From Massiliimalia timonensis (GTDB lineage: Bacteria > Bacillota > Clostridia > Oscillospirales > Ruminococcaceae), in contig NZ_FYDD01000003.1 of the NCBI RefSeq assembly GCF_900186585.1, positions 744,001-808,000 on the forward strand: a DNA stretch of 64,000 nt. The letters are read 5' to 3'. Under the pieces are notes generated by a model. The model was not told where the DNA came from. It worked only from the letters and a program-made list of their open reading frames with translations, and did not search any database. Numbering within the stretch: the first letter of the stretch is position 1; each line of letters opens with the position of its first letter. A program made the position numbers and the translations under genes. Positions 63,034 to 64,000 of this stretch are shown here, in pieces.

Positions 63034-64000
63034 GAATGATCCTTTCCTTTCCGGGACTTATTTCCTTTTTTCCAGCCTGTACCGGTATATTTTCCCTGCG
63101 GCGCCGCAGGCTTACCCTCCACCAGGGCATTTTTTCCATGTCCGATCAAATCAAACCGCTTTGCCTTTCGCAGAGCCTTGCGGACAAGATCCTGATTTTT
63201 AGGCTGAAAATACTGTAGCAAAGCGCGCTGCATCGCTTTATCCTCCGGATCGGTAGGCACATAAACCGGTTCCATGGTATAAGGATCCAGCCCGGTATAA
63301 TACATGCAGGTAGAAACGGTACCGGGAGTAGGATAAAAATCCTGTACCTGTTCCGGACGGATCTTGTTCTGCTTTAAAAATAAGGCTAGTTCAATGGCGT
63401 CCTGTAAGGTACTGCCCGGATGGGAGGACATCAAATAAGGAACTAAATATTGTTCTTTTTCCGCTTCTTTGGTTTTCTGGTAAAACTTGCGCATAAAAGC
63501 AAGATAAGTTTCAATATGGGGTTTCCCCATTTTATCCAAAACTGCGTTGCTGCAATGCTCTGGTGCTACTTTCAGCTGCCCGCTGACATGGTACCGGACC
63601 AACTCGTCAAAGAACGCTTCATTTTTATCTTCCATCAAATAATCATACCGGATCCCGGAACGGATAAACACCCGTTTTACACCCGGTATGGCCCTGATTT
63701 TGCGCAGAAGTTCCAGATATTCGGTATGGTCTGCCTCCAATTGTTTGCAAGGTGTTGGCGCCAGACATTTCTTTCCTTTGCACAAGCCATGCTCTAATTG
63801 CTTTTTGCAGGAGGGCTGACGAAAGTTTGCCGTAGGTCCCCCAACATCGTGGATATATCCCTTAAAGCGCGGACTGCTTGCAAGAAGTTTCGCCTCCCGC
63901 AATACAGATTCCTCACTCCGAACGGCGATTTTGCGCCCCTGATGAAATGCAATAGAACAAAAATTGCAGGCTCCGAAGCATCCCCGGTTGTGGGCGATGG
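62982..64000 (-). CDS. YgiQ-family radical SAM protein (C-terminal part)
   Basis: Partial; the N-terminus lies beyond the right edge. About 339 residues are present. At the edge [21 protein letters not shown] gives the radical SAM CxxxCxxC motif; [38 protein letters not shown] and [20 protein letters not shown] are YgiQ hallmarks. The tail is Lys/Gly-rich and basic. The reaction catalysed by YgiQ is unknown. Confidence 0.92.
   Translation of the reverse strand, partial: IAHNRGCFGACNFCSIAFHQGRKIAVRSEESVLREAKLLASSPRFKGYIHDVGGPTANFRQPSCKKQLEHGLCKGKKCLAPTPCKQLEADHTEYLELLRKIRAIPGVKRVFIRSGIRYDYLMEDKNEAFFDELVRYHVSGQLKVAPEHCSNAVLDKMGKPHIETYLAFMRKFYQKTKEAEKEQYLVPYLMSSHPGSTLQDAIELALFLKQNKIRPEQVQDFYPTPGTVSTCMYYTGLDPYTMEPVYVPTDPEDKAMQRALLQYFQPKNQDLVRKALRKAKRFDLIGHGKNALVEGKPAAPQGKYTGTGWKKGNKSRKGKDHSWQKDVTKKGKGNRKRP

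Overview
The window is about 64 kb of a low-to-mid GC Firmicute chromosome, most likely an anaerobic, spore-forming Clostridia member of the gut (Oscillospiraceae/Ruminococcaceae-like). The grounds are: many spore genes (gerA-B-C type germinant receptor, YqfC/YqfD, YlbJ-like, YmxH, CotF-like coat protein), a fermentative AdhE behind a perfect Rex operator, HPr kinase, Gram-positive GatCAB, strong AGGAGG ribosome sites with frequent TTG/GTG starts, and a host-glycan (GH112) phosphorolysis operon. There are no rRNA genes, insertion sequences, prophage or CRISPR arrays. Both ends cut genes: secA at the left and a YgiQ-type radical SAM gene at the right.

Layout. 1-11 kb is housekeeping: secA (partial), pheA, an SdpR/SdpI autorepressor-immunity pair with its palindromic operator, queT behind a preQ1-I-like riboswitch, purB, secD-secF, a TIM-barrel sugar isomerase/epimerase-like gene and nrdR. 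10.7-15.8 kb has DUF421-DUF4363 divergent from a three-gene spore germinant receptor operon. 15.9-22.4 kb carries PHP phosphoesterase-hprK, a GT4 glycosyltransferase, a COG2509-like flavoprotein, MscS, a ferritin-like protein and a small Cys-rich protein. 22.4-31.8 kb is the conserved sporulation/ribosome-maturation block (ylbJ-like, yqfC, yqfD, phoH, ybeY, dgkA, era, yqzL-like, recO, mutS2, ymxH). 31.9-35 kb holds a catalytically dead SipW-like membrane protein, a YddW-like lipoprotein and two small coat-like proteins. 35-41.5 kb has ligA-gatC-gatA-gatB and a complete tyrosine recombinase with striking inverted repeats upstream. 41.5-49.7 kb has adhE, chorismate mutase, aminotransferase-trpS-GNAT, VanZ, a CBS protein and a PocR/AraC regulator. 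49.8-58.9 kb is the sugar module. 59-64 kb has tRNA-Ser(GGA), a flavodoxin-like protein, miaB-ylbF, and ygiQ-MBL-DUF3006.

The most coherent system is the module at 48.8-58.9 kb: an ABC importer (binding lipoprotein, two permeases, no ATPase), a two-helix small protein, a GH112 beta-1,3-galactosyl-N-acetylhexosamine phosphorylase, a NahK-type kinase, and a convergent NTP-type nucleotidyltransferase. Together these could import galacto-N-biose/lacto-N-biose, split it with phosphate into Gal-1-P plus HexNAc, phosphorylate the HexNAc and activate it as a nucleotide sugar. AraC-type regulators sit at both edges; one faces a 14-bp-arm perfect inverted repeat. Other points to check are the degenerate SipW-like protein, hairpins overlapping or abutting the ribosome sites of two genes between 31.4 and 33.3 kb, and the recombinase with its adjacent palindrome.
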